A DNA stretch of 64,000 bases from NCBI GenBank assembly GCA_017480325.1, contig JAFVAY010000017.1:83554-147553 (forward strand), written 5' to 3'. This DNA is from Clostridiales bacterium. Its GTDB lineage: Bacteria > Bacillota > Clostridia > Saccharofermentanales > Saccharofermentanaceae. A model generated the notes under the pieces. It was given only the letters and a program-made list of their open reading frames with translations. It was not told where the DNA came from and did no database searches. Numbering within the stretch: the stretch's first letter is position 1; every line of letters begins with the position of its first letter. A program made the translations under genes and the position numbers. Positions 1 to 9,146 of the stretch are shown one piece after another.

Positions 1-1
1 A

Positions 2-37
2 AGAGCATTGATCTTATCGAATGGTGACGGACTCTGA
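2..37 (+). CDS. 3' end of an upstream gene (partial)
   Basis: An open frame enters from the left edge and ends at a TGA at 35-37, whose A is the first base of the next gene's ATG (TGATG). Only about eleven residues are visible (RALILSNGDGL). The overlap implies translational coupling with the permease. Because FtsX-type permeases are usually coupled to an ATPase gene, this is plausibly the C-terminus of the cognate ABC ATP-binding protein. That is inference from context; the residues alone identify nothing. Confidence 0.4.
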   Translation, partial: RALILSNGDGL

Positions 38-2832
38 TGAAGCCCTATGCTAAGACAATTCTGAGGTCGATCCGCCAAAGCTTTGGCCGTTTTCTGGCGA
101 TCATGGCTATTATTGCTCTGGGCGTCGGCTTCATGGGAGGTCTTGTTCAGACCAACCCCTCCTTCATGTATACCGGGAGGAAATATATTAACGATCAAAA
201 GCTTTTTGACTTCAGGCTCATCTCGACCATCGGCTTTAGCGATGAAGATATTGAGAAGATAGAAGCTCTCGATGGCGTTGTCGATGCAGAGGGGGCGTAT
301 TCGGCGGATGTTATCGCGAGAAGATCCGGTGAGGATGAGTCGTCAGAATCTATGGTGAGGATACACTCAATTACTGACGGAGTTAACCTTCTTAAGCCTG
401 AGCAGGGAAGACTTCCCGAAGTGCCCGGAGAGATAGCGGTTGACGGCTACAGATTCGGCTCTGAGGTCATAGGTCAGACCTTGGAGCTTGTGGCAGGCTC
501 AGGTGAGGATGATAAGGATGATCTGATAAGTGATTCATTTACTATCGTAGGTACGGTCAGATCTCCAATATATCTTGATTTCCAGCGCGGACGAACAGAC
601 GTTGGAAGCGGTCAGCTGTCCTACTTCGCTTACGTAGTTCCGGATGAGTTTGACATGGAATACTTTACCGAGAGCTACGTGTATTACGATACCGGATTCG
701 ACGCCTACACGGATGAATACGATGACTGGGCGGATATAAGGGAAGATGAACTGAAGTCTTCGGTAGAATCTATAGTTACTGATAGATTTAATGAGCTTCT
801 CGACGAGAATCGCGAGGATCTTCAGAAGGGTATAGAGGAGCTTGAGGATGGCCGCATCGACGCAGTAAGTGAGTTGGAGGATGCTCTTACTGATCTTGAG
901 GAAGCCCGAGATACTTTGGGAGAAGCGAGGGAGCAGCTCGATGAGAGTGAGCAACAGATATTGTCGTTGCCTTTTGTTCCCGATTATATTCAGGAAGCTT
1001 ACGACGAAGCCTTAAGCGAATATGAGGATGGGGTAAGGGAATACGAAGAAGGCCTTAATGATTATTACGAGGGAAGAAGAGAATTTGATGCGCAGATGAC
1101 TTCTACCTCGATGGAGCTTGAATATCTGACGAGACTTATAGGCAATGAGGAAGAGCCAGATGTATATATCCTCGGGCGTAACACCAACGTAGGCTATATG
1201 GCATTTAATAACGATGCCGGAATAGTTAAGGGTATCGCCAATGTTTTCCCTCTGTTCTTCTTCGCACTGGCGGCGCTGGTGTGCTCTACCACCATGCAGA
1301 GAATGGTATCTGACGAGAGAGGGATCATCGGGACTATGAGGGCGTTGGGATACTCAGACTTCTCGATAATTATGAAATATGTGATCTACTCAGGCTCGGC
1401 CGCTACCATAGGAGCGATCGCCGGATACTATGCCGGACTTCGCGCTTTCCCGTTTGTGATATGGGATGTGTACCGCATGATGTACGGCTTCAGTGAGCTT
1501 ACGTTGGTGAACTCGCCGGTGCTTTTCGCAACGGCACTTGCTGTGTCGCTTCTGTGTTCTGTCGGTGTTGCTTTCCTGACTGCATTCTCGGAGCTGACGG
1601 TGATGCCTGCAGAGCTGATTCGTCCGAAGGCACCGGCGGCGGGGAAAAAGATATTCCTCGAGAAGTTGCCGACGCTCTGGAGCAGACTTCGATTCACGCA
1701 GAAGGTGTCGCTTCGTAATGTATTCAGATTCAAGAAGCGTATGTGGATGATGATCATAGGTATCGCAGGCTGCTCTGCGCTTCTTCTCACGGGCTTCGGA
1801 CTTCGTGATTCGATCACCAATGTCGTTGACCTTCAGTACGATAATATAACCACCTACAGGCTGGATGCGGTGATAAAGGACGGTGTCTCTCTCTCACGCA
1901 CGCAGTCGTACGTCGATGATATTAACGGCGTGCTCGGAACTTCTTATGAATCTATTCCGATTCGTAATGAGAATGTGACTCATGTGGCATCGGACATGGT
2001 TAGGGATGTAACTTTGTTCGTATCCTCTGATCCCGACATCGGGCTTGCCTTAAGGGGTCACGTGGACGGGCAGATGATGCCGTGGCCCGGAGATAATGAG
2101 ATAGCCATAAGCTCGAAGCTCGCGGCCAAGAGCGGACTTAACGCCGGGGATATGATCACCTTAGGCTACGGAGATGACGGCAAGACCTTCACGGTGAGGA
2201 TTGCTTATGTGTTCGAGAATTATGTGTACCATTACGCGTTCATGAATGAATACACCTACGAGCAGGCATATGAGAAGACCTTCCGGCCGTCGGATCTTCT
2301 CATTGTGTCGACGGGTGATGCTGTGGCAACAGACTACGATCTGGCGCGTGAGCTCAGCAACACCGGCGACTTCGAGAATGTAAGCGTGGTAGAGCAGGCG
2401 AGACGGTCCTTCGCACAGACCATGGAGCAGCTTAACGTGATCATCGTATTGATTATCGTCTGTGCGGCGGCACTGGCGTTCATTGTGCTTTTTAATCTTA
2501 ACAACATCAACATATCGGAGCGCGTAAGAGAGATCGCGACCATTAAAGTCTTGGGTTTCTCAAGAGGTGAGACCGGGTCATATTTCTTCCGTGAGAATTT
2601 TATTCTGGTGTTCATGGGCTTTGTGCTCGGCATCCCTCTGGGTATAGCGCTGCATCGCTTCGTTATCGCCCAGATCGAAATGGATATGGTCACCTTCCAG
2701 GTGAGGATCGCGAATCTGAGCTATGTGCTATCTTTATTGTTCGTTATTATGTTCTCCGTTCTGGTCGATCTGGTTATGAGGATCAAGATCGAGCGAATCA
2801 ACATGGCTGAATCACTGAAGAGCGCGGAATAA
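37..2832 (+). CDS. FtsX-like (MacB-type) ABC transporter permease
   Basis: A 931-residue integral membrane protein, probably the permease of a lipid, peptide or cell-envelope ABC transporter. An N-terminal membrane helix (about residues 16-36) precedes a long extracytoplasmic region. That region contains a Glu/Asp-rich coiled coil (about 265-360), as in many Gram-positive large FtsX permeases. A first FtsX core follows (about 400-520, with the MRALGYSDFSI loop), then a further helix near 575 and a second extracellular domain. The second FtsX core is C-terminal (about 800-925, with EIATIKVLGFSRGE). Two FtsX domains and this length fit the large-permease group. The ATG overlaps the preceding stop codon. 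Substrate is unknown. Confidence 0.85.
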   Translation: MKPYAKTILRSIRQSFGRFLAIMAIIALGVGFMGGLVQTNPSFMYTGRKYINDQKLFDFRLISTIGFSDEDIEKIEALDGVVDAEGAYSADVIARRSGEDESSESMVRIHSITDGVNLLKPEQGRLPEVPGEIAVDGYRFGSEVIGQTLELVAGSGEDDKDDLISDSFTIVGTVRSPIYLDFQRGRTDVGSGQLSYFAYVVPDEFDMEYFTESYVYYDTGFDAYTDEYDDWADIREDELKSSVESIVTDRFNELLDENREDLQKGIEELEDGRIDAVSELEDALTDLEEARDTLGEAREQLDESEQQILSLPFVPDYIQEAYDEALSEYEDGVREYEEGLNDYYEGRREFDAQMTSTSMELEYLTRLIGNEEEPDVYILGRNTNVGYMAFNNDAGIVKGIANVFPLFFFALAALVCSTTMQRMVSDERGIIGTMRALGYSDFSIIMKYVIYSGSAATIGAIAGYYAGLRAFPFVIWDVYRMMYGFSELTLVNSPVLFATALAVSLLCSVGVAFLTAFSELTVMPAELIRPKAPAAGKKIFLEKLPTLWSRLRFTQKVSLRNVFRFKKRMWMMIIGIAGCSALLLTGFGLRDSITNVVDLQYDNITTYRLDAVIKDGVSLSRTQSYVDDINGVLGTSYESIPIRNENVTHVASDMVRDVTLFVSSDPDIGLALRGHVDGQMMPWPGDNEIAISSKLAAKSGLNAGDMITLGYGDDGKTFTVRIAYVFENYVYHYAFMNEYTYEQAYEKTFRPSDLLIVSTGDAVATDYDLARELSNTGDFENVSVVEQARRSFAQTMEQLNVIIVLIIVCAAALAFIVLFNLNNINISERVREIATIKVLGFSRGETGSYFFRENFILVFMGFVLGIPLGIALHRFVIAQIEMDMVTFQVRIANLSYVLSLLFVIMFSVLVDLVMRIKIERINMAESLKSAE

Positions 2833-2916
2833 CAAATTTGCACTAATAAACGGACATATTTTTCTCGTCTCTGTGAGATAATTATAAGCAAGAGCACTTT
2901 TTAGCTTATGTGCAAA

Positions 2917-2945
2917 TTGCACGAATATGAAGCATCTGCTATCAT
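2917..2945 (+). promoter_or_regulatory. Sigma-A promoter reading into the CRISPR array
   Basis: TTGCAC (2917-2922), a 17-nt spacer, then TATCAT (2940-2945). The predicted start near 2952 lies about 45 nt before the first repeat. A short inverted repeat (CAAGGA 2952-2957, TCCTTG 2966-2971) lies at the start of the leader. The orientation agrees with the repeat handle at the 3' end of each repeat. Confidence 0.55.
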
Positions 2946-2995
2946 ACTATTCAAGGATTGATGATTCCTTGTTTATGCATTGAGTACATGCAAGG

Positions 2996-3156
2996 GTCAG
3001 AGACCTGATTTAAATTTCTACTGTTGTAGATACACCCCTGTAAATTTTACGAGGTACGTCAGAGACCTGATTTAAATTTCTACTGTTGTAGATAAAGCTA
3101 TAACATTGCGAGTATCAACGGTCAGAGACCTGATTTAAATTTCTACTGTTGTAGAT
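2996..3156 (+). CRISPR. Type V-A (Cas12a-type) CRISPR mini-array, 3 repeats
   Basis: Three identical 36-nt repeats lie at 2996-3031, 3058-3093 and 3121-3156, with spacers of 26 nt (3032-3057) and 27 nt (3094-3120). Each repeat ends in AATTTCTACTGTTGTAGAT, the handle of Cas12a crRNAs: stem TCTAC/GTAGA and loop TGTT, the same form as in Francisella novicida. A third guide could be read from about 3157-3182. No terminal degenerate repeat is seen; an inverted repeat (TTGTCAGTG 3170-3178, CACTGACAA 3200-3208) follows and may end the transcript. No cas12a, cas1, cas2 or cas4 gene occurs in the window, so the array is an orphan, or its effector lies elsewhere. Confidence 0.93.
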
Positions 3157-3341
3157 CACGATAGCGTTATTGTCAGTGCGTGGCTCTCCGTAAAGAAATC
3201 ACTGACAAGTTTGAATAATGCTCAGTATTTCTGTCAATCGAGGGGTAAACTACGGTAAGAGAAGGATATAATTTGTAATTATTCTTTCTTAGTTTTATAT
3301 TTTATAAGCAGATTTTAAGTTTAAAAGGCGAGAGGGTTCAA
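3157..3341. other. Intergenic region between CRISPR array and cyclophilin gene
   Basis: Holds the sequence following the last repeat, the 9-bp inverted repeat at 3170-3208, and an AT-rich segment with a TATAAT hexamer near 3266 that could be the -10 box for the cyclophilin gene. I see no convincing -35 at the right spacing and no open frame. Confidence 0.5.
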
Positions 3342-3968
3342 ATGAAGATTATAAAAAGAATAGCAATATCAGTAATGGCGGTGGCGTTGGCCGGAGCGAT
3401 GATGACCGGATGTATCAAGTACGAATCTCCTGCAGATCAGACTTATCCGACTGCCGAGGGACAGCTTACGGGGCTTCATCATGTGGAGATCGAGGTTCAG
3501 GACTACGGAACAATCAGCGTGGAGCTCGATGCGGATACCGCTCCCAGAACAGTTACTAATTTTATAAATCTCGCCAACAGCGGTTTCTATAACGGCCTTA
3601 CATTCCACAGGATCATTACCGGGTTCATGATTCAGGGCGGTGACCCTGAGGGGAATGGCATGGGAGGAGCCGATGAGACAATCGTCGGTGAGTTCTCCGC
3701 TAACGGGATCGAGAATAATATATCTCATGTAAGAGGTGTTATCTCTATGGCCCGTAACGGTCAAAGCTACAATTCTGCATCCTCTCAGTTCTTTATAGTT
3801 CAGGCGGATTCGATTTTCCTTGATGGCAATTATGCGGGCTTCGGTCACGTTACTGACGGCATGGATATAGTCGACGAGATATGTGCCAATACGCCGGTAA
3901 CAGATGATAACGGAACAGTTCTTCCTCAGAATCAGCCTGTCATCACTGAGGTTAGGGTAATAGACTGA
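3342..3968 (+). CDS. Cyclophilin-type peptidyl-prolyl isomerase lipoprotein
   Basis: A 208-residue exported proline isomerase that would assist folding of proteins outside the membrane. The N-terminus is a lipoprotein signal (positive start, hydrophobic core, lipobox MTGC with Cys24). The cyclophilin domain covers about residues 48-206. It carries the active-site segments FHRIITGFMIQGGDP and MARNGQSYNSASSQFFI, containing the Arg, Phe and Gln positions conserved in the family. The next gene starts two bases after the stop, so the AraC regulator is probably co-transcribed. Confidence 0.93.
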   Translation: MKIIKRIAISVMAVALAGAMMTGCIKYESPADQTYPTAEGQLTGLHHVEIEVQDYGTISVELDADTAPRTVTNFINLANSGFYNGLTFHRIITGFMIQGGDPEGNGMGGADETIVGEFSANGIENNISHVRGVISMARNGQSYNSASSQFFIVQADSIFLDGNYAGFGHVTDGMDIVDEICANTPVTDDNGTVLPQNQPVITEVRVID

Positions 3969-3970
3969 CC

Positions 3971-4741
3971 ATGGATATCGGCAGGGATCTTGAGAAGCAG
4001 CTTCAGTCCGAGCGGGACAATGATGTCAGGCGCACGGCTTACGACAGCGAGCTTCGTTTCTACTCTCTAATATCCTCCGGTGATGTGAACGCCCTGAAGC
4101 TTTATCTCGAGCACCGTGATATCAACGCTTCGGGAAGTACCTCAGGTCGCAAAGGGATTCTATCCAATAACAGTCTTAACAACGAGAAGTACCACGCGGT
4201 AGTTATGACCGCTCTGATCTCCAGATTCTGTATAGAAGCGGGGATGGATATCGCCGTGAGCTATACCCTGAGTGATATTTTCATTCGTAGGGTGGATGAG
4301 GCCAGATCTGCGGATGAGATAGGGGAGCTTTGTAATACGATCGCGATAGAGTACTGCCAGAGGATGAGCGACCTTGCCAAGAAGCAGGTGGTATCAAGAT
4401 ATGTGCTTCTGGCCATCGATTATATTCGCGCCCATGTTCAGGATAATCTTACTGTCGAGCAGGTGGCTAATGCCTTATCCGTCAACACCAGCTACTTAAG
4501 TAAGCTCTTTAAGAAGGATATGGGCAAGTCCATAAGCGAATATATCCGGGACAGCAAGATAGAGATCGCCGAGAATATGCTGAGGCACCTGGATGACTCC
4601 AGCCTCGAGATCGCCAATTATCTGGGCTTCTCGTCTCAGAGCCACTTCATCCAGGTGTTCAAGAAGCAGACCGGCCTGACTCCCGAGGAGTACAGAAAGC
4701 AACACTATCACAAAAGCTGGATAAGTGACATAGATAAGTAA
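3971..4741 (+). CDS. AraC family transcriptional regulator
   Basis: A 256-residue protein whose last ~100 residues (about 152-250) form the two helix-turn-helix motifs of AraC/XylS regulators (LTVEQVANALSVNTSYLSKL and SSLEIANYLGFSSQSHF), followed by the family signature FKKQTGLTPEEYR. The N-terminal ~140 residues are helical and match the domain common in clostridial AraC proteins, not a sugar-binding cupin. The ATG lies just after the cyclophilin stop. Target genes are unknown; the tight link suggests a shared envelope or stress function, which is inference. Confidence 0.88.
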   Translation: MDIGRDLEKQLQSERDNDVRRTAYDSELRFYSLISSGDVNALKLYLEHRDINASGSTSGRKGILSNNSLNNEKYHAVVMTALISRFCIEAGMDIAVSYTLSDIFIRRVDEARSADEIGELCNTIAIEYCQRMSDLAKKQVVSRYVLLAIDYIRAHVQDNLTVEQVANALSVNTSYLSKLFKKDMGKSISEYIRDSKIEIAENMLRHLDDSSLEIANYLGFSSQSHFIQVFKKQTGLTPEEYRKQHYHKSWISDIDK

Positions 4742-4802
4742 TTTGTAAACGTTCGCGGGTTATGCGACAATTACCCCGTAAAATCTAAGGAGAGATATTA
4801 TT

Positions 4803-5267
4803 ATGTGGAAAAAATGCCTTATAGCATTTCTTATATCAATGGTGCCGCTCATCGAGATCAGGGGCGGGATTCTTTATGCACTTATCGCCGGAGTTCCGAC
4901 ATGGCTTGCCTACCTGGTCTGTATCATAGGCAACATGTTGCCCGTGCCGATCATATTCTTCTTCGCTCGTAAGGTCCTCGAGTGGGGTAAGGATAAGAAG
5001 ATAATAGGCAAGTTCTTTACCTTCTGTCTCGAGAAGGGACATAAGGGCGGTCAGAAGCTTCTGAAGGGTAAGAACGGCGTGTATATCGCATTACTGTTCT
5101 TCGTGGGAATTCCTCTTCCCGGGACGGGCGCTTGGACCGGCACGCTCGCCGCGAGCATACTTGATCTGGATTTTAAGAAGAGCTCGGCAGCAGTAATGGT
5201 CGGCGTTATCCTTGCCGGAGTTATTATCGGCGTATTATCGCTGTTCGGGATCAACATCCTTACATGA
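4803..5267 (+). CDS. Small multidrug export family membrane protein (COG2426)
   Basis: A 154-residue membrane protein with about four hydrophobic segments. It has the N-terminal pattern of the Sm_multidrug_ex family: two early helices around PLIEIRGGILYAL, then GNMLPVPIIFFFARKVLEW, and later FFVGIPLPGTGAWTG. The family name implies export, but the biochemical role is poorly established. The start follows a good AAGGAG site, and the gene overlaps the next one by 4 bp. Confidence 0.8.
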   Translation: MWKKCLIAFLISMVPLIEIRGGILYALIAGVPTWLAYLVCIIGNMLPVPIIFFFARKVLEWGKDKKIIGKFFTFCLEKGHKGGQKLLKGKNGVYIALLFFVGIPLPGTGAWTGTLAASILDLDFKKSSAAVMVGVILAGVIIGVLSLFGINILT

Positions 5268-6214
5268 GAAGATTTAATGTCGACGGCTCCATGAACGGCG
5301 AGCACGTGGTTAAGGCTTGTACCACGGCTTTTCCCGCGCTTAGTAAAGCTGACCTTTATAAGGCGCTTAAGCATAAGGATATCAGAGTCGACGGCAAGCG
5401 CATTTCTTCCGACATTAAGGTAACGGGGGGACAAGAGATACAGGTGTGGCTGCCGGATGAGCTCTTTGAGAAGGAACTTCAAAGTAGACCTGTCGAGAAT
5501 GCCTTCTCCATAGTCGCTCAGACCGACGGCATGCTTATAGTAAACAAGCGTCAGGGACTGGCTGTCCACAGCGGCAAAACCACTGAAGATAACCTTATAG
5601 ATATAGTAAGAAAGCAGACCGGCAACAATAAGGCGGAGCTTGTTCACCGGATAGATATGAATACCGGCGGGGTCCTGATGATCGCCAAGGACAAGGATTA
5701 CCTGGAGGATGCGGTCAAGCTGTTTAAGGGAGACCTTGTTACCAAGCGCTACAGATGTCTTGTAGTGGGAAGGATCCCCAAGGACTTGGGAACGCCGGTG
5801 GTGTGTTCCGATGAAGCCTTGATGTGTGAGGTCTCGGCTTATCTTGAGAAGACAAGATCAGGTGAGGTCTATATCCACGACGTAAAGCAGGAGGGAGATC
5901 TTCCCATTACCACCAGATACAGAGTATTAGGCTATCACGAGGGCTTCTCGGAGATCGAGTGCGAGCTTGTTACCGGCAGGACTCATCAGATCAGGGCGCA
6001 GTTCGCACACTTGGGGTATCCTATATTAGGAGACGGCAATTACGGGCGTAATCAGGTGAATCTTAACTTCTTAAGCAAGGACGGCGGAAGGATCAGGCAT
6101 CAGCAGCTGTGGTCAACGACCCTGATGTTCGGTAAGATACCTGTAGAGAATAAACACCACGAGCTGTCGGGACGAAGATTCTCGATAGAGCCCAGATATG
6201 AGGTGGAGTTATAG
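5264..6214 (+). CDS. RluA family pseudouridine synthase
   Basis: A 316-residue RNA-modifying enzyme that isomerises uridine to pseudouridine, probably in 23S rRNA. An N-terminal S4-like RNA-binding segment (about 1-70) precedes the catalytic domain. The catalytic motif reads HRIDMNTGGVL, with the conserved Asp in the HRxD position. The RTHQIRAQFAHLGYPILGD segment near the C-terminus is typical of RluA/RluC/RluD enzymes. The start overlaps the preceding gene by 4 bp and the TAG stop overlaps the GTG start of murI by one base. The target uridine cannot be read from sequence. Confidence 0.92.
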   Translation: MRRFNVDGSMNGEHVVKACTTAFPALSKADLYKALKHKDIRVDGKRISSDIKVTGGQEIQVWLPDELFEKELQSRPVENAFSIVAQTDGMLIVNKRQGLAVHSGKTTEDNLIDIVRKQTGNNKAELVHRIDMNTGGVLMIAKDKDYLEDAVKLFKGDLVTKRYRCLVVGRIPKDLGTPVVCSDEALMCEVSAYLEKTRSGEVYIHDVKQEGDLPITTRYRVLGYHEGFSEIECELVTGRTHQIRAQFAHLGYPILGDGNYGRNQVNLNFLSKDGGRIRHQQLWSTTLMFGKIPVENKHHELSGRRFSIEPRYEVEL

Positions 6215-7050
6215 TGGCAGACAACAGACCAATAGGAGTATTCGATTCAGGTATCGGCGGGCTCACCGTGCTTCGTGAGATAATCGCGGCTGTTCCGGGG
6301 GAGAGCACCATATACTTCGGAGATGACGGAAGATCTCCCTACGGCACCAAGTCCCACGAGACTATAATTAAATACTCCCTGCAGGATATGCTCTTTCTTA
6401 AGGAGCAGGACGTAAAGATGATCGTCATCGCGTGTAACACCGCCAGCACCCATGCCTATGAGACGCTGGCATCCGTGTGTGATGTGCCTGTGGTAGAGGT
6501 GGTGGTGCCGGGTGCCAGAGCAGCGGTGGAGGCAACCTCCAACGGCAGGATCGGCATTATTGCCACCCGTGCGACTATAAGCTCCGGCGTATACGAATCC
6601 GCTGTGCTTAAGGCAGGGGAGAATATCGACGGCCTCAAGGTGATATCTCAGGCCTGTCCGCTGTTCGTATCGCTTGCTGAAGAGGGTTGGTGGGACAATG
6701 AAGTCGCCTATCTTACTGCCTGCGATTACCTTAAGCCGCTGAAGGAGGCGGGGGTTGATACTGTGGTCCTCGCCTGTACGCACTATCCTTTGCTGGCTCC
6801 CGTGATCTCGAGGGTCATGGGACCCTCCGTGAAGCTTATTAATTCCGGCGTGGCGGTAGCTGGCGTCGTTAAGAGCATCCTGAGCGAAAACAAAATTGAG
6901 TCCGACGGCAAAGACGTTACCAGAAGCTTCTTTACGAGTGACGATCCGAAGCTTTTCGAGCAGGTGGCAGCACCCTTCCTGGGGCGCGGGCTTCCCTCGG
7001 GGACCCGCCGTGTTCAGGTAGACAACATAGATGTGAAGGGTTTCCTGTGA
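6214..7050 (+). CDS. murI: Glutamate racemase
   Basis: A 278-residue cytosolic enzyme converting L-glutamate to D-glutamate for peptidoglycan. Diagnostic segments are FDSGIGGLTVLRE near the N-terminus, ACNTAST with the first catalytic Cys (about residue 71), and LACTHYPLL with the second (about residue 189). The GTG start at 6214 overlaps the preceding stop, and the 3' end overlaps the next gene by 4 bp. Length matches the family. Confidence 0.96.
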   Translation: MADNRPIGVFDSGIGGLTVLREIIAAVPGESTIYFGDDGRSPYGTKSHETIIKYSLQDMLFLKEQDVKMIVIACNTASTHAYETLASVCDVPVVEVVVPGARAAVEATSNGRIGIIATRATISSGVYESAVLKAGENIDGLKVISQACPLFVSLAEEGWWDNEVAYLTACDYLKPLKEAGVDTVVLACTHYPLLAPVISRVMGPSVKLINSGVAVAGVVKSILSENKIESDGKDVTRSFFTSDDPKLFEQVAAPFLGRGLPSGTRRVQVDNIDVKGFL

Positions 7051-7430
7051 TAAGGAACATGGAGATCACAACGAGGGCTTACGAGAAGCCTCTGGTTACG
7101 AAGGGGATATACGAGAGCTCGATGAGCTCCCTCACAATAAAGTGGAAACAGATCCACGAGGGAGACAAGGACTATTCCTTCTACGAGATCAAGATGGATA
7201 AGCAGACCGGGGTGGCGGTGGTGAAGCGCTCCGGAGAGTATACGAGCGAGCTTGTTTTCGACACGGGACGAAGGACTGAAGGTGCGGTGAATACGCCCTA
7301 CGGCACTATCAAGACTGATATCAAGACCTCATATATAACGCTCCCGTCGGCACTGTCGCCCAAGTTCGAGATCGCTTATGAGATGGGCGCGGACGAGATC
7401 AAAAATGTATTCACGGTGAAGTTTATTTAA
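7047..7430 (+). CDS. DUF1934 family protein (YwiB-like)
   Basis: A 127-residue protein with alternating beta strands and no signal or membrane segment. The central block VVKRSGEYTSELVF, followed by NTPYGTIKTDIKTSYI, resembles the small calycin-like DUF1934 family (Bacillus YwiB). Its biochemical function is unknown. The GTG start overlaps the murI stop (GTGA), so it is translationally coupled. An ATG eight residues downstream is less likely because the coupling would be lost. Confidence 0.65.
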   Translation: MIRNMEITTRAYEKPLVTKGIYESSMSSLTIKWKQIHEGDKDYSFYEIKMDKQTGVAVVKRSGEYTSELVFDTGRRTEGAVNTPYGTIKTDIKTSYITLPSALSPKFEIAYEMGADEIKNVFTVKFI

Positions 7431-7446
7431 GGAGGGGAAAGGTATT

Positions 7447-9120
7447 ATGGCGTACAGAAGACTAAGCAGATTAACGGTTACGGCAGGTGCGGCGGTGCTG
7501 GCATCGGCGATGCTTCTAAGCTCCTGCTCCACGGACAGAAGATCCTCAAGATCAGGTCGCCACAGAGATGACGACGAGGATGAGGAGACCTCGATAGAGA
7601 CAGAAGAGACGGCGGACGAGACGGAGGAGACAGAGACGGTGCCGGAAGGGCCATCTTCAAGTCAGGTGGCTGCGGCTTATCTTCAGGTGCTGAATCAATA
7701 CAGCCACGATATCAGGACCATGGAAGACAGATATGCAGAGTACATGGACTCCATCGCCGGGATCAACTACACGGATATTAACGGCGACGGTATAGAGGAG
7801 CTGATAATAAGATACTGTAGTGACGCGTATCAAACGGATATAGATACTTCGTATTTTGTTGATCCGACCTTCGCCAATGTGGCCATATTCACGTATAGCG
7901 AGGAGGCCGGCAGGGCGGTGAAGATCTTTGACGTATTAAGTGAGAGCTCTGTAGGAGCGTGGGACTTAAGCGGGGACCTCGTCATGATGGACGACGGAAC
8001 GATCCTTCTTACCAATATGAACGGGAGAATGGGCTACTACACTCAGTCTATCGCGGAGTATGTTTATGACGGTTCGACCTATGTGGCTGGGGACAACTGG
8101 ATGGTGAGTGAGTACATTCCGGAGGATCAGTATACTAGCTATACTGACGCTTATGCCCCGGAGGCAGACTACGGCTATCATAATGATACCGAGATAACAC
8201 CGGAGGAATTCTATTCGACACAGGAGGACTACCTGAGCCGTGTAGTATGTCCGATAATGCCTTATTCGGGCAGGCAGTATAACGGGGATCTTAATACCTA
8301 TGATCTGTTCGACAGACCGTGGTGCGGTATGGAAGGGGCGGTGTTCGCGACCGGGAATTATATAAGCTTCGATGAAGTATATGAGCAGCTGGCGAACGAG
8401 GCGGGAGCCGATGTGGTCTCGCAGCTTGAGGCGACGGCGGAGGGTGCCGGAAATGCCTATCTTGAGATATTGAATCAGTATTACCCTTACCTTCGTATGG
8501 TCGAGACGGCTGAGTATTCAGGTATGCCGTCCTGTTCGTATGTGGATATTACCGGTGATCTAATGCCGGAGCTGCTTATTCAGTATGCGTCGGACTTCGA
8601 GGACGGCTATGAGACGGACGGGTCCTACTTCATGACAGGTGACATAAGGATATTCACATACGATCAGGTGTCAGGCCAGGCGGTGGAGATGCTTCATGTC
8701 GAGAATACGATCCTTAATGCCGGAGGCGGCTCTAACAGCGATGTGGTCGTTCTTAATAACGGCAATATTCTGTTGACTCACGGCTGGGGTGATGAAGACT
8801 CCGAGTACTGGGTGGATGAATACGAGGTGCGCAGCAACAGCCTGATGCTTGTTAATTCACTTTATCACGGTGAGTTCCTGCAGGGAGAGGGGGATAATTA
8901 TTACTATGAAAGCGACTATTCCCTTAATGACAGGACTATAACCGAAGACGAATATAATTCGCAGATCAGTACCTACAGGTCGACGTTCTCATCTGCTCTC
9001 GCCAGAGATCCTTTCTATATCTATGATTGGTACGGCGACAGCGAGTGGGTGACTGATGTGATGAACGTGCCCTATAATGCAATACATGCGGATGATCTTA
9101 CAGATCTTCTTTCTAATTAA
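7447..9120 (+). CDS. Lipoprotein with two repeated domains, function unknown
   Basis: A 557-residue exported lipoprotein. The signal peptide ends in the lipobox LLSSC (Cys at about residue 27), followed by an Arg/Asp/Glu/Thr-rich low-complexity linker (about 30-65). The rest is an internal duplication. Each half begins with AYLQVLNQY or AYLEILNQY. An acidic strand follows (YTDINGDGIEELIIRY, YVDITGDLMPELLIQY), then IFTYS/IFTYD and a DDGTILLT/NNGNILLT motif. The DxNxDGxxE pattern suggests calcium-binding or FG-GAP-like repeats. No enzyme motif is seen. The ATG has a strong AAGGAGGGG site. Confidence 0.75.
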   Translation: MAYRRLSRLTVTAGAAVLASAMLLSSCSTDRRSSRSGRHRDDDEDEETSIETEETADETEETETVPEGPSSSQVAAAYLQVLNQYSHDIRTMEDRYAEYMDSIAGINYTDINGDGIEELIIRYCSDAYQTDIDTSYFVDPTFANVAIFTYSEEAGRAVKIFDVLSESSVGAWDLSGDLVMMDDGTILLTNMNGRMGYYTQSIAEYVYDGSTYVAGDNWMVSEYIPEDQYTSYTDAYAPEADYGYHNDTEITPEEFYSTQEDYLSRVVCPIMPYSGRQYNGDLNTYDLFDRPWCGMEGAVFATGNYISFDEVYEQLANEAGADVVSQLEATAEGAGNAYLEILNQYYPYLRMVETAEYSGMPSCSYVDITGDLMPELLIQYASDFEDGYETDGSYFMTGDIRIFTYDQVSGQAVEMLHVENTILNAGGGSNSDVVVLNNGNILLTHGWGDEDSEYWVDEYEVRSNSLMLVNSLYHGEFLQGEGDNYYYESDYSLNDRTITEDEYNSQISTYRSTFSSALARDPFYIYDWYGDSEWVTDVMNVPYNAIHADDLTDLLSN

Positions 9121-9146
9121 GGGTATCGAATATAAAGGAGCGACGT

